A stretch of 64,000 nucleotides of DNA from Nostoc calcicola FACHB-3891. Its GTDB lineage: Bacteria > Cyanobacteriota > Cyanobacteriia > Cyanobacteriales > Nostocaceae. The translations under genes and the position numbers were made by a program. The DNA is taken from contig NZ_JACJRQ010000001.1 of the NCBI RefSeq assembly GCF_014697355.1, positions 62,001-126,000 of the forward strand, read 5' to 3'. Within the stretch, counting starts at the first letter, position 1, and the number at the start of each line of letters is the position of its first letter. The notes below the pieces were generated by a model. That model was given only the letters and a program-made list of their open reading frames with translations. It did not search any database and had not been told where the DNA came from. Below, one piece after another: positions 39,087 to 49,430 of the stretch.

Positions 39087-39766
39087 CTTTAAGCTTCTTC
39101 GGAAGCTGAATTAATGGAAACAATCGGTTGGATCGCACTAGTTAAGTCTACCAAACGCTTTAAGCTTCTTCGGAAGCTGAATTAATGGAAACGGTGCCGC
39201 TTTTATCGTTTATCCCTACGTAAATTTTTTTACTTTAAGCTTCTTCGGAAGCTGAATTAATGGAAACACTGTCATTCTGCACATTGCACCCTCCGAATGA
39301 ATCTCGTTGGCTTTAAGCTTCTTCGGAAGCTGAATTAATGGAAACAAAAAGCGGTTATTTGGCACGTTTGTGCTTCAAATTCTTTAAGCTTCTTCGGAAG
39401 CTGAATTAATGGAAACTGAGAGACTAAATCCTCTTCGTGCAGTTGAATCTCGTGATCTCTTTAAGCTTCTTCGGAAGCTGAATTAATGGAAACAATAAGA
39501 GTGCAAATTGCTGATAGCAGACCTAAGATCTTTAAGCTTCTTCGGAAGCTGAATTAATGGAAACGAAACCTCATCCAACCGGAGTAACCATTGATAAGGC
39601 TAGTCTTTAAGCTTCTTCGGAAGCTGAATTAATGGAAACCGATTGAGCTGTTCTTTAAGAGCTTTGATTTCTTCTTTAAGCTTCTTCGGAAGCTGAATTA
39701 ATGGAAACGAAGTTTTTTCGATATGAAGCTTACTTCATACAAGCTTTCTTTAAGCTTCTTCGGAAG
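39087..39766 (+). CRISPR. CRISPR array, nine full repeats plus one truncated, nine spacers
   Basis: The repeat is 35 bases, starting ctttaagcttcttcgg and ending attaatggaaac. Full repeats start at 39087, 39158, 39233, 39311, 39382, 39459, 39530, 39605 and 39674. A truncated tenth (19 bases) starts at 39748. Spacers are 34-43 bases. The terminal atggaaac resembles the 8-base 5' tag of type I/III crRNAs and fits plus-strand transcription from the leader. The repeat's inner agcttc-ttcg-gaagct forms a six-pair stem capped by a UUCG loop. All full repeats are identical, apparently because the leader end and middle are fresh. The subtype cannot be fixed without effector genes. Confidence 0.98.
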
Positions 39767-39909
39767 TGGCGTGGCAAAACTAAAATGTTGCAAAAAAATT
39801 GTAGGTTGGGTTGAACGAAGTGAAACCCAACACGAAGGTCTACGTTGGGTAACGCGAAAGCTTAACACAACCTACATCTAATGGACTATTTTAGCTGTGT
39901 CACGCCACT
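39765..39909. mobile_element. MITE that truncates the last CRISPR repeat
   Basis: A 145-base element with imperfect 22-base terminal inverted repeats (agtggcgtggcaaaacta... and ...tagctgtgtcacgccact) and an inner aggttgggtt / aacccaac palindrome. It starts exactly where the tenth CRISPR repeat breaks off. The missing 16 bases of that repeat are not found on the far side, and no clear target duplication is seen. Confidence 0.8.
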
Positions 39910-40292
39910 ACTTAAGAATTTTGATTGAATTTTACAGTGGCGATCGCCAATTTTTAATACTAACTTTTCTGCCTGAATAGTTACTTGGTGGTTAGCAGCA
40001 TTTTTATTGTCCCATATTCAGTATAAGAACAACTAGAAACCCGCAGGAGTTGGGCATTTGGGATAAATTATACATCTAAATTATAGTAATCTTCGCTGTT
40101 CTGAAATCCAGGCGATCGCTGCCATAGGATTAGCCACCACAGTTATTTTCAATTAACAATCATTCATAAGAATGAAATTTTAATAGATAATTTCATCCCA
40201 AATTAAGTTTAAAAGAAACCCTATGAGCGATAATCTGCTGATTTTAAAGTGTTTGAATAAAGTTATTAGCGAAAGTTTAGAGAAGCAAAAAC
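39910..40292. other. Spacer without identifiable gene
   Basis: The 383-base stretch between the MITE and the basic secreted-protein gene has three HIP1-like sites and no ORF, RNA or repeat that I can support. It should contain the promoter of the next gene. Confidence 0.45.
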
Positions 40293-40667
40293 ATGAAAGG
40301 TTTCAGGAAGCTATCCTCGATAGCACTATTGCTATTTGCCTTTGTGTATCCGCCCTCCTTAGCAGAAGCGAAAGATATTTCTCAGGGTAATAGTTTTAAT
40401 GAACAAAGTGCGGTATATGAGGCTAACCTGGTTGGAGATCGAAAAGGAGAGCTTTTAATTGCTCAACGGCGGTCAAGATACCGAATAATCAGACAACGCC
40501 AGCCTTTTGGACGATACCGGGTAATCCGACAACGCCAGCCTTTTGGACGATACCGGGTAATCCGACAACGCGAGCGTTTCGGACGATACCAAAATATCCG
40601 ACAGCAGCAGTTAAGACGACAACGAGAGTACAGGCGTCAACGAGAATATAGGCGTCAATGGTATTGA
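40293..40667 (+). CDS. Secreted Arg/Gln-rich repeat protein
   Basis: A 124-residue protein with a signal peptide (hydrophobic 9-22, cleavage expected after L-A-E-A near 26). The C-terminal half is extremely basic: four copies of a 12-residue unit of the type R-Y-R-V-I-R-Q-R-Q-P-F-G start at residues 62, 74, 86 and 98, followed by R-R-Q-R-E-Y units. The first three DNA units (36 bases each) are nearly identical, which shows recent expansion. No family is recognised. The positive charge would suit binding to polysaccharide, nucleic acid or membrane in the periplasm or outside, but this is speculation. Confidence 0.7.
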   Translation: MKGFRKLSSIALLLFAFVYPPSLAEAKDISQGNSFNEQSAVYEANLVGDRKGELLIAQRRSRYRIIRQRQPFGRYRVIRQRQPFGRYRVIRQRERFGRYQNIRQQQLRRQREYRRQREYRRQWY

Positions 40668-40690
40668 TGTATCTGAGCCGATTCATAAAT

Positions 40691-40781
40691 AGACATCTGG
40701 TGAAAAACAATGTAGAGACGTAGCACTGCTACGTCTCTACAAGGGTTCTGGGTAACGCATATTTAATTTCTGGAGATGTCT
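40691..40781. repeat. Small MITE-like element with central palindrome
   Basis: A 91-base element with agacatct / agatgtct ends and a perfect 29-base palindrome at 40712-40740 (gtagagacgtagca / tgctacgtctctac). Confidence 0.75.
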
Positions 40782-40817
40782 AAAGGTTAGTGGTTAATAC
40801 AAAACCACTAACCTTTA
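40781..40817 (-). terminator. Hairpin downstream of tal
   Basis: Perfect 15-base arms (taaaggttagtggtt and aaccactaaccttta) with a seven-base loop, 14 bases after the tal stop. It probably ends the gap1-pyk-tal transcript, although a clean U tract is lacking. Confidence 0.65.
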
Positions 40818-40831
40818 ACTATGGTCACATT

Positions 40832-41836
40832 CTAATGACTTGCTACTGGCTCTGATTCAAGGCGAGCCAATCGGTCTGCCAAAAGTTTTTCCAAGTCTTC
40901 TAGTGCTTTGGTAAAACCTTTGATGCCCTCGTCTAGTTTATCAGTTGCCATACGGTCAGCAGCGTGCATCTTGTCAAAGGTAGCTTTATCAATGGATATT
41001 TTTTCAATTTCCAAGTTTGCTACATTAGCAGGGTCAAGCTTCCGTGGCAATTCTCCAATAGTTGCTTGTAATTCGGCTAAAAGTGACGGTGAAATTGTCA
41101 ACAAATCGCTACCCGCAAGTTCAGTAATTTCACCAATGTTACGGAAACTAGCTCCCATAACTTCAGTTTTATAGCCGAATTTCTTGTAGTAGTTGTAGAT
41201 TTTGGTGACTGACAAAACTCCTGGATCTTCGGCTGCTGGGTAGCTATCACGTCCGGTATCTTTTTTGTACCAGTCGAGAATCCGACCGACGAAGGGAGAA
41301 ATTAGGGTAACGCCGGCTTCTGCACAGGCGATCGCTTGGTGCAAACCAAACAACAAGGTAAGGTTACAATGAATACCTTCTTTTTCGAGAATTTCCGCAG
41401 CGCGAATGCCTTCCCAGGTGGTGGCAATTTTAATTAACACGCGATCGCGCCCAATCCCAGCAGCTTTATACTGAGCAATCAATTCCCGTGCTTTAGCGAT
41501 CGTCGCTTCAGTATCATAGGACAAACGAGCATCCACTTCCGTAGACACGCGACCAGGAATAATTTGTAAAATCTTCAACCCAAAAGCCACTGCCAAACGG
41601 TCAAACGCCAAAGAAACTATCTGTGCTTGGGTAGCACCCGCTCCGGCATCTTTTTTTGCCTGAAGTAGAGTCCGATCGACAATTTCTTGATATTCTGGCA
41701 TCTGCGCCGCAGCAGTAATCAGGGAGGGATTTGTGGTAGCGTCTTGGGGTTTAAACTTTTCAATTGCTTGGATATCCCCTGTATCTGCAACCACAACAGT
41801 CATTTCTCGCAATTGTTCTAGTAAACTTTTAGACAT
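40832..41836 (-). CDS. tal: Transaldolase
   Basis: Transaldolase moves a dihydroxyacetone unit between sedoheptulose-7-phosphate and glyceraldehyde-3-phosphate in the oxidative pentose phosphate pathway. The 334-residue TalB-type protein has the Schiff-base lysine, Lys136, in [11 protein letters not shown]. The N-terminal D-A-T-T-N-P-S-L-I and the C-terminal C-N-L-T-L-L-F and [10 protein letters not shown] motifs are also present. It follows pyk and gap on the same strand, an arrangement I recall from Anabaena. The grouping supports heterotrophic carbon flux, as in darkness or heterocysts. Confidence 0.96.
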   Translation of the reverse strand: MSKSLLEQLREMTVVVADTGDIQAIEKFKPQDATTNPSLITAAAQMPEYQEIVDRTLLQAKKDAGAGATQAQIVSLAFDRLAVAFGLKILQIIPGRVSTEVDARLSYDTEATIAKARELIAQYKAAGIGRDRVLIKIATTWEGIRAAEILEKEGIHCNLTLLFGLHQAIACAEAGVTLISPFVGRILDWYKKDTGRDSYPAAEDPGVLSVTKIYNYYKKFGYKTEVMGASFRNIGEITELAGSDLLTISPSLLAELQATIGELPRKLDPANVANLEIEKISIDKATFDKMHAADRMATDKLDEGIKGFTKALEDLEKLLADRLARLESEPVASH

Positions 41837-41881
41837 AAAATACTCCGTGATGTTTGTTTAGGATTTACTTAATTCCGGAGG

Positions 41882-41971
41882 GAGTTAGGAGTTAGGAGTT
41901 AGGAGTTTGGAGTTAGGAGTTTGGAATTCTCACCTCTGCCCCCTGCCCCCTGCCCCCTGCCCCCTGCCCCC
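41882..41971. repeat. Two heptamer arrays between pyk and tal
   Basis: About six copies of gagttag/gagtttg (41882-41925), then five copies of ccccctg (41938-41971). They fill the pyk-tal spacer. Confidence 0.9.
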
Positions 41972-42013
41972 ATTTTCCTTGCTATCCAGAGCCACAGCCC
42001 TATTCTAGATGGC

Positions 42014-43477
42014 TTATGCAGAAATTGGCTGTCCAATGGAATGCACTTTGATTAAGCTGGTTGTTCCTGATTTACCAATTGGAACGCCAGAGGTAATCAC
42101 TACCTGATCTCCCTTCTGGGCAAGACCCCTGTCTAGGACTCTGTTCACCACATTTGTAAACATTTCTTCAGCATTGTGGACTGGTGGAATCAGCAAAGGT
42201 TCGACTCCCCAGGAAAGTGCTAGCTGGCGGTAAGCGGTGGCGTCGGAGGTTAAGGCAATAATCGGAGAAGTTGGGCGATATTTTGACACCATTCTCGCCG
42301 TACTCCCTGAGGTTGTGTTACAGAGAATTGCCCGTGAGCCGGTTTCATAGGCGATGCGACACACCGCTTCTGCCACCGATTCGGTGACGCTGAGACTACC
42401 TGGTTCGTGACACCAAGAACGTCTGCTGCCCTCATCTAAAGCTTGTTCTGTTCGCACGGCAATGTTGTGCATCATCTGGACGGCGGCGATGGGATATTCT
42501 CCCACGGCGGTTTCACCAGATAGCATTACCGCATCCGTACCATCCAAGATGGAGTTTGCAACATCTGTTGCCTCGGCGCGGGTGGGGTCGGGGGCGCTAA
42601 TCATCGACTCTAGCATTTGTGTGGCTGTAATCACAGGCTTGCCAGCATGATTGCAACGGCGAGTGATATCTTTTTGAATCAGAGGCACTTCATGAATCGG
42701 CACTTCCACACCCAAATCGCCACGGGCAATCATGATGCCGTCGGCAACTTTCAGGATGGAGTCAAATTGCTCTAGTGCCTCTGCTCTTTCGATTTTGGCA
42801 ATTAAACGGATTGAAGCGCCAGCAGCTTCAATCATCCTTTGGGCGGGTTCTAAATCTTGGGGCGATCGCACAAAAGACACTGCCACCCAGTCTACACCCA
42901 ACTGAATGCCAAAACGCAAATCCAGCAAGTCTTTTTCGGTGATCGAACTCACTGGTAAAGGAGTTTGTGGCAGGTTGACTCCTTTATGGGTGGAAATTAA
43001 CCCGCCAATTTTCACTTCTGCCCGAATGCGATCGGCGTCACGATGGGTGACAATCAATTTGACACGACCATCATTAATTAAAATCGGTTCACCTGGTCGC
43101 ACCATTGCAAACAAAGTCGGCAATGGTAAAGGCAATTCGTCAATACTCTCACCCTTCTCTTGCAAAACAAAGGTAACTTCACTCCCAGCTTCCACATTTA
43201 ACCCTTCTGGTGGTAAGATACCCAAGCGGATCTTTGGACCACACAGATCTTGCATAATGGCGATCGGCTTTTGTTGTTCAGCACTAATCTGCCTAAGATA
43301 TTGAGCCGTTTGGGCATGGAATTCATAAGCCCCGTGGGAAAAATTCAAACGTGCCACATTCATTCCAGCTTCTACTAAGGCTTGCAGCTTTTCAGGTGCA
43401 GATGTAGCAGGCCCAACAGTACAAATGATTTTGGTTCGACGCATAGGGATTAAGGGTTGAGGAATAACCTGCGACAT
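42014..43477 (-). CDS. pyk: Pyruvate kinase
   Basis: Pyruvate kinase makes pyruvate and ATP from phosphoenolpyruvate and ADP. The 487-residue protein opens R-R-T-K-I-I-C-T-V-G-P-A and has N-F-S-H-G near 46, the lysine-centred I-A-K-I-E-R-A-E-A and the M-I-A-R-G-D-L-G-V-E signature. The C-terminal effector domain has the A-I-L-C-N-T-T-S-G-S-T-A-R site found in type II, sugar-phosphate or AMP-responsive enzymes. It lacks the extra C-terminal PEP-utilising domain found in some cyanobacterial isoforms. It lies between gap1 and tal on one strand. Confidence 0.97.
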   Translation of the reverse strand: MSQVIPQPLIPMRRTKIICTVGPATSAPEKLQALVEAGMNVARLNFSHGAYEFHAQTAQYLRQISAEQQKPIAIMQDLCGPKIRLGILPPEGLNVEAGSEVTFVLQEKGESIDELPLPLPTLFAMVRPGEPILINDGRVKLIVTHRDADRIRAEVKIGGLISTHKGVNLPQTPLPVSSITEKDLLDLRFGIQLGVDWVAVSFVRSPQDLEPAQRMIEAAGASIRLIAKIERAEALEQFDSILKVADGIMIARGDLGVEVPIHEVPLIQKDITRRCNHAGKPVITATQMLESMISAPDPTRAEATDVANSILDGTDAVMLSGETAVGEYPIAAVQMMHNIAVRTEQALDEGSRRSWCHEPGSLSVTESVAEAVCRIAYETGSRAILCNTTSGSTARMVSKYRPTSPIIALTSDATAYRQLALSWGVEPLLIPPVHNAEEMFTNVVNRVLDRGLAQKGDQVVITSGVPIGKSGTTSLIKVHSIGQPISA

Positions 43478-43497
43478 GGATGCCTGATACCAATTTG

Positions 43498-43552
43498 TAA
43501 TTCGTAATTCGTAATGGGCTACGCCCCGCTACGCTAACGTAATTCGTAATTA
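43498..43552. repeat. taattcg heptamer cluster
   Basis: Copies of taattcg on both sides of a ggggcgtagc-type palindrome, upstream of pyk. Confidence 0.75.
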
Positions 43553-43685
43553 CAAACTTCAGATTTTATTCGCAATACATTGCATCAGCTATCCAAAATC
43601 ACAGGTGCTTCATATCACTGGTTTGCTAAGTAAAGATACTAGATTGCGTTTTATTTTCAGGTATTTACCACTTGACCCAAATCCC

Positions 43686-43754
43686 AAAAGTCAAAAGTCA
43701 AAAGTCAACAGTCAAAAGCTAATGACCAATGACCAATGACTAATGACTAATGAC
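43686..43754. repeat. aaaagtc and aatgacc heptamer arrays
   Basis: About four copies of aaaagtc, then five of aatgacc/aatgact, between pyk and the end of gap1. Confidence 0.9.
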
Positions 43755-43757
43755 AAA

Positions 43758-44843
<1,086 letters not shown>

Positions 44844-44938
44844 TTAAAAGTCAAAATAGATTGCCTTTTACTCTTTACTTTATGATCGTGACAGTCTCAG
44901 TCAGCTAAGGCATATTTGCTTGGCATATTTTAAGGTTT

Positions 44939-45012
44939 GGGAATGGGGAGTGGGGAGATGGGGAGATGGGGAGATGGGGGAGACACGGGGACGCAAAGAA
45001 AAACAAATGACT
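44939..45012. repeat. ggggagat nonamer array
   Basis: About five copies of a ggggagatg unit (44940-44985), then an aatgact fragment, between gap1 and dprA. The unit resembles the one inserted in the TamB-like gene. Confidence 0.85.
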
Positions 45013-45020
45013 AATGACTC

Positions 45021-46163
45021 TTAAATTTTTTGATACCGCATTCCTGGTAGTTGGGAGAGTAAACCCATAAGTTCTAACTGTAACAAAGCACTGGAAACTG
45101 AACCGGCAGCCATACCGGTTTGTTGGACAATTAAATCGAAGGGTATAATTTCAAAAGCGATGCCTTCGGCAACGTCAAGGACGAACGCATCCATTACTCG
45201 TTGCAATTCGGGTGATAAGGTTGGCAAAGTTAACTGTTGTGCTGTGGGAAATTGCTCAACTTCATCAATTTGTGGTATTGCTCCCAGCATCGTTAATAAT
45301 TCGTCTAATTCTTTGAGAATCCAAGAAGCGCCTTGAGTTAGCAGCTTTAAACAACCTTGGGATGGATAATCGTCTACTCTCCCTGGTAATGCATAGACAT
45401 CTCTACCAAATTCATTGGCGTAGGTAGCTGTAATTAGGGCGCCAGATTTTAATGGGGCTTCCATTACCAAGATAGCGCGGCTCATACCTGCAATAATGCG
45501 GTTGCGGCGGGGAAAGTGAGTGCGATCGGGTGGGGTTTTTGTGGGATACTCACTCACTACTAAGCCAGCCGTCAAAATTTGCTTGTATAAATCCCGATTT
45601 TTCTGGGGATAAATAACATCTACACCAGTTCCTAAAACTGCGATCGTTCTTCCACCAGCTTTGATGGTGGCGGCGTGGCTTTCAGTATCAATTCCCTCCG
45701 CCATCCCAGAAACCACTGTAAAGCCATTTTTAGCCAAAGCTGTGCTAATTTGACGAGTCCAACGAATCCCGTATTCTGAAGGGCGACGGGTTCCGACAAT
45801 CCCAACTAATGGTTTTTGTCCGAGATTTTCTTGGAGTTCAACTTCACCGCGATAGTACAAAATCCCTGGTGGACTGGGAGTTTCCAGTAGTAAGCGCGGA
45901 TAATCGGTATCTGCTGGAGTCCAGAAATGCGGGTTTTCCTGTTGGTGTTTGGTAAATAGCTGTTCTGGATGTAGACGCGATCGCTGTTGTACTACTTTTT
46001 CGAGTGTTTGAAAACCAAAACCCTCTACTTCCCCTAACTGTACCTTAGTGGCGTTCCAAGCGGTTGCCAGGGTACCAAAATGCTGTTGTAGCCGTCGCAG
46101 TAATACTGGGCCAATCCCCGAAATTTGCGACCAAGCTACCCAATACGCACTTTCTTCTACCAC
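45021..46163 (-). CDS. dprA: DNA processing protein DprA
   Basis: DprA protects incoming single-stranded DNA and loads RecA during natural transformation. The 380-residue protein has an N-terminal helix-hairpin-helix/SAM-like region (I-S-G-I-G-P-V-L-L-R-R), then the Rossmann-type core with G-I-V-G-T-R-R-P, V-V-S-G-M-A-E-G-I-D and V-L-G-T-G-V-D-V-I-Y-P, and a C-terminal winged-helix domain (about 310-375, also called DML1-like). All core motifs are intact. It is on the same strand as gap1 but separated by a repeat. Filamentous Nostoc species encode such competence genes. Confidence 0.95.
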   Translation of the reverse strand: MVEESAYWVAWSQISGIGPVLLRRLQQHFGTLATAWNATKVQLGEVEGFGFQTLEKVVQQRSRLHPEQLFTKHQQENPHFWTPADTDYPRLLLETPSPPGILYYRGEVELQENLGQKPLVGIVGTRRPSEYGIRWTRQISTALAKNGFTVVSGMAEGIDTESHAATIKAGGRTIAVLGTGVDVIYPQKNRDLYKQILTAGLVVSEYPTKTPPDRTHFPRRNRIIAGMSRAILVMEAPLKSGALITATYANEFGRDVYALPGRVDDYPSQGCLKLLTQGASWILKELDELLTMLGAIPQIDEVEQFPTAQQLTLPTLSPELQRVMDAFVLDVAEGIAFEIIPFDLIVQQTGMAAGSVSSALLQLELMGLLSQLPGMRYQKI

Positions 46164-46281
46164 TTTTCTATCCTCACACCCACTGGTTTGAGTATTCCCA
46201 AAATCAAATAATAAATTCTTGACTCTTGACTCTTAACCATTGAATATTAACTATTGACTATTAATTCTCTCAGTACCATTT

Positions 46282-47421
46282 GTGATGAAATCTTTTTATC
46301 GTCTTTTACTAAGCCTATCTGGTTACTCAATCTTTCCACTACTGCATAGTATTTTTGGTGCATTGCCTAGTTTGGCAGCCGAGAATGTTGTTGTTAGATA
46401 CGGTTTATTTGAGCAATCAATTCCTGTGGCAGATATACGCAACTATAGCGAGACGCAAAAAGTTTCTGCCAATTTGCAAACTATTTTAGGTCGTCTCAGC
46501 CCTGAAGAAAAACAGAAGTTTCAAGATGCGCTACAAGTAAAGATGTCTCTTGATATTGTGGCTTTAGACAAGCTGGTAAACACACAAACGGGCAAGCAAA
46601 TTTTATATTTTGTTTCCCAAGCGATCGCCCGTCGCGATCGAGCCAGTATCCAAGCACTACGATCTGGTATTATTCTGGGAGCAAAATCACCAGAAGGTTT
46701 AGGACTCCTCACCTTTCTAGAAGCCTATCCCAGTAATGAAATAGTTATTGATGTGTCAAAGATTTCCCGAATAGTCGGCATGGCAAATTCATCTTCTGGT
46801 TCTGCTGATGCACCGCCAAAGGATAATGTAATTTCTTCTCCTTTAGGGAAAATCGCACTGCAATATCAGACACTCGCCGCCCAAGATAAACAGTTTTCAG
46901 GTTGCTTATTTGGTGATTCGATTTCGGCTGGACTTGGCAATACTCTTGGCAGTGGTACCTTTAATTTTGGGTTAAATGGCTTGAGTACAATTTCATTATT
47001 AGAACAACTCAAAACTTTAATTACTACTAAGGTAAAATGCCAAAAAGCGATTATTGCCATCGGTGGAAATGATGCTTGGTATGGAATTAGTGATGAGTTG
47101 TTTACCAAGAACCTGCAAGAGGCGATCGCACTTGTCCGCACAATGGGAACTAAAGAGGTTTTTCTGATTCCGGCTTTTTATTCAACGGCTGAGGCTAGCT
47201 CAGATCCAACCGTTGCAGCGCCACTTTCTAGAGTCGAACAAATTAATGCTCTAATTAATCAAGTTGGGGAAGCAGAAAAAGTACCAGTTGCCGCAGCAGG
47301 AGTAGCACCATTGTATGAAAATAATGTTCTGAAAAAGAACCTCACTACTGATGGCGATCATCTAAATGCAGAGGGACTAAAAATTTATCGAGAAGCATTG
47401 TTACAAATTCTAGGAAAGTGA
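46282..47421 (+). CDS. Secreted DUF1400 - SGNH/GDSL hydrolase fusion
   Basis: A 379-residue exported protein. A signal peptide (cleavage near S-L-A-A, residue 33) leads into a DUF1400-type domain (about 34-160, R-Y-G-L-F-E-Q-S-I-P-V), normally found at the start of cyanobacterial lipase-like proteins. The second half is an SGNH hydrolase with F-G-D-S-I-S (nucleophile Ser), F-G-L-N-G, G-G-N-D-A and the catalytic D-G-D-H-L-N. It should be an esterase, lipase or deacetylase acting outside the cytoplasm. The exact substrate is unknown. Confidence 0.85.
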   Translation: MMKSFYRLLLSLSGYSIFPLLHSIFGALPSLAAENVVVRYGLFEQSIPVADIRNYSETQKVSANLQTILGRLSPEEKQKFQDALQVKMSLDIVALDKLVNTQTGKQILYFVSQAIARRDRASIQALRSGIILGAKSPEGLGLLTFLEAYPSNEIVIDVSKISRIVGMANSSSGSADAPPKDNVISSPLGKIALQYQTLAAQDKQFSGCLFGDSISAGLGNTLGSGTFNFGLNGLSTISLLEQLKTLITTKVKCQKAIIAIGGNDAWYGISDELFTKNLQEAIALVRTMGTKEVFLIPAFYSTAEASSDPTVAAPLSRVEQINALINQVGEAEKVPVAAAGVAPLYENNVLKKNLTTDGDHLNAEGLKIYREALLQILGK

Positions 47422-47524
47422 TATTAAGAGCGATCGCTGTTTATTTTTTTTCAGAATACCAATAGCTGCGATCGCTTTTGCTCTTCTCTTGTATTACTTC
47501 TAAAAAAATCAGTAAAATTCTTTC

Positions 47525-48403
47525 ATGCGTCGAGATTCAATCTTTTACAAACTGTTTCAACAATCGCCGACATTACTATTTGAATTATTGACAGAACGTC
47601 CAATAAATGCAGACAGTTATCGATTTGATTCAGTGGCAGTCAAAGAGCCAAAATTTGAAATTGACGGGGTATTTTTACCACCAGAAAATGAAGGTGCTGG
47701 GGTTGTTTATTTCTGCGAAGTCCAGTTTCAAAAGGATGAACAGCTTTATGAAAGGGTATTTGCAGAATCATCGTTATATTTTTATCGCAACCGTGCCAGA
47801 TATAGTGATTGGCAAGCAGTAATTATTTATCCGTCACGCAGTATCGAACAAAGCGATATTCATCCTCATCGGGGATTCCTTAACAGTAACCAAGTGCATC
47901 GAGTGTATTTAGATGAATTGGGAGATATTCGCCAATTACCTTTATGGGTAGGATTAATGGTGTTAACTACGGTGGAAGAAGAACTTGCACCACAAGCAGC
48001 AAAATATTTGCTTGAGCGTTCCTCTGTTGAACAGCCCAAAACCGCAAATGACGCCATAATTGAGTTAGTGACAACGATAATGGTGTACAAATTTGAACAA
48101 TTAAGCCGAAGGGAGGTTGAACAAATGCTAGGAATTACACTCAAAGAAACGCGAGTTTATAGAGAAATCAAGGAAGAGGGACGAGAAGAGGGACGAGAAG
48201 AGGGACGAGAAGAGGGACGAGAAGCCGAAGCGCGATCGCTCATTCTTCGTCAACTAACTCGACGTGTAGGAGAATTACCTCAACAAGTACGCGAACGTAC
48301 TGAAACTCTGTGCTTAGAACAATTAGAAAATCTGGGCGAGGCACTACTTGATTTTACTAGTATGGCTGATTTACAGGCTTGGTTAGAAGCACTTGAGGCT
48401 TAA
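47525..48403 (+). CDS. DUF2887 / Rpn-type nuclease-like protein, tandem copy 1
   Basis: A 292-residue member of the DUF2887 group. The nuclease core shows E-I-D-G-V-F near residue 46 and Y-F-C-E-V-Q-F-Q near 64. A charged repeat near 218-235 has four E-E-G-R units. It is almost identical to the next gene; the shared block also covers about 17 bases upstream of the ATG and about 20 bases past the stop. Such proteins are Rpn relatives that nick or cut DNA, but the physiological role is unclear. Confidence 0.88.
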   Translation: MRRDSIFYKLFQQSPTLLFELLTERPINADSYRFDSVAVKEPKFEIDGVFLPPENEGAGVVYFCEVQFQKDEQLYERVFAESSLYFYRNRARYSDWQAVIIYPSRSIEQSDIHPHRGFLNSNQVHRVYLDELGDIRQLPLWVGLMVLTTVEEELAPQAAKYLLERSSVEQPKTANDAIIELVTTIMVYKFEQLSRREVEQMLGITLKETRVYREIKEEGREEGREEGREEGREAEARSLILRQLTRRVGELPQQVRERTETLCLEQLENLGEALLDFTSMADLQAWLEALEA

Positions 48404-48539
48404 GATGCTAGGAATGCGATCGCTTAAATTGAGTCAAATAACTACAAACTATCGCTTTTGTTTCTCCCTTTGGTTCTGTGCTAGCTGCGAAATTCATACT
48501 TTGATTCAGGAATACCCAAAAAATCAGTAAAATTCTTTC

Positions 48540-49430
48540 ATGCGTCGAGATTCAATTTTTTACAAACTGTTTCAACAATCGCCAACATTATTATTTGAAT
48601 TATTGACAGAACGCCCAATAAATGCAGAGAGTTATCGATTTGATTCAGTGGCAGTCAAAGAGCCAAAATTTGAAATTGACGGGGTATTTTTACCACCAGA
48701 AAATGAAGGTGCTGGGGTTGTTTATTTCTGCGAAGTCCAGTTTCAAAAGGATGAACAGCTTTACGAAAGGGTATTTGCGGAATCATCGTTATATTTTTAT
48801 CGCAACCGTGCCAGATTTAGTGATTGGCAAGCAGTAATCATTTATCCGTCACGCAGTATCGAACAAAGCGATATTCATCCTCATCGGGGATTCCTTAACA
48901 GTAACCAAGTGCATCGAGTGTATTTAGATGAATTGGGGGATATTCGCCAATTACCTTTATGGGTAGGATTAATGGTGTTAACTACGGTGGAAGAAGAACT
49001 TGCACCACAAGCAGCAAAATATTTGCTTGAGCGTTCTTCTGTTGAACAACCCGAAACCGCAAATGGCGCCATAATTGAGTTAGTGACAACGATAATGGTG
49101 TACAAATTTGAACAATTAAGCCGAAAGGAAGTTGAATCGATGCTAGGAATTACGCTCAAGGAAACACGAGTTTACAGAGAAATCAAGGAAGAGGGACGAG
49201 AAGAGGGAAGAGAAGAGGGACGAGAAGAGGGAAGAGAAGAGGGACGAGAAGTGGAAGCGCGATCGCTCATTCTTCGTCAACTAACTCGACGTGTAGGAGA
49301 ATTACCTCAACAAGTACGCGAACGTACTGAAACTCTGTGCTTAGAACAATTAGAAAATCTGGGCGAGGCACTACTTGATTTTACTGATATGGCTGATTTA
49401 CAGGCTTGGTTAGAAGCACTTGAGGGTTAA
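48540..49430 (+). CDS. DUF2887 / Rpn-type nuclease-like protein, tandem copy 2
   Basis: A 296-residue near-copy of the preceding gene, 1015 bases downstream. The four-residue length difference comes from one more E-E-G-R unit (five against four, 12 bases). Other differences are scattered substitutions such as N-A-E-S for N-A-D-S and E-S-M-L for E-Q-M-L. Both copies keep the D and E-x-Q active-site residues, so neither looks decayed. A recent local duplication is the simplest explanation. Confidence 0.88.
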   Translation: MRRDSIFYKLFQQSPTLLFELLTERPINAESYRFDSVAVKEPKFEIDGVFLPPENEGAGVVYFCEVQFQKDEQLYERVFAESSLYFYRNRARFSDWQAVIIYPSRSIEQSDIHPHRGFLNSNQVHRVYLDELGDIRQLPLWVGLMVLTTVEEELAPQAAKYLLERSSVEQPETANGAIIELVTTIMVYKFEQLSRKEVESMLGITLKETRVYREIKEEGREEGREEGREEGREEGREVEARSLILRQLTRRVGELPQQVRERTETLCLEQLENLGEALLDFTDMADLQAWLEALEG

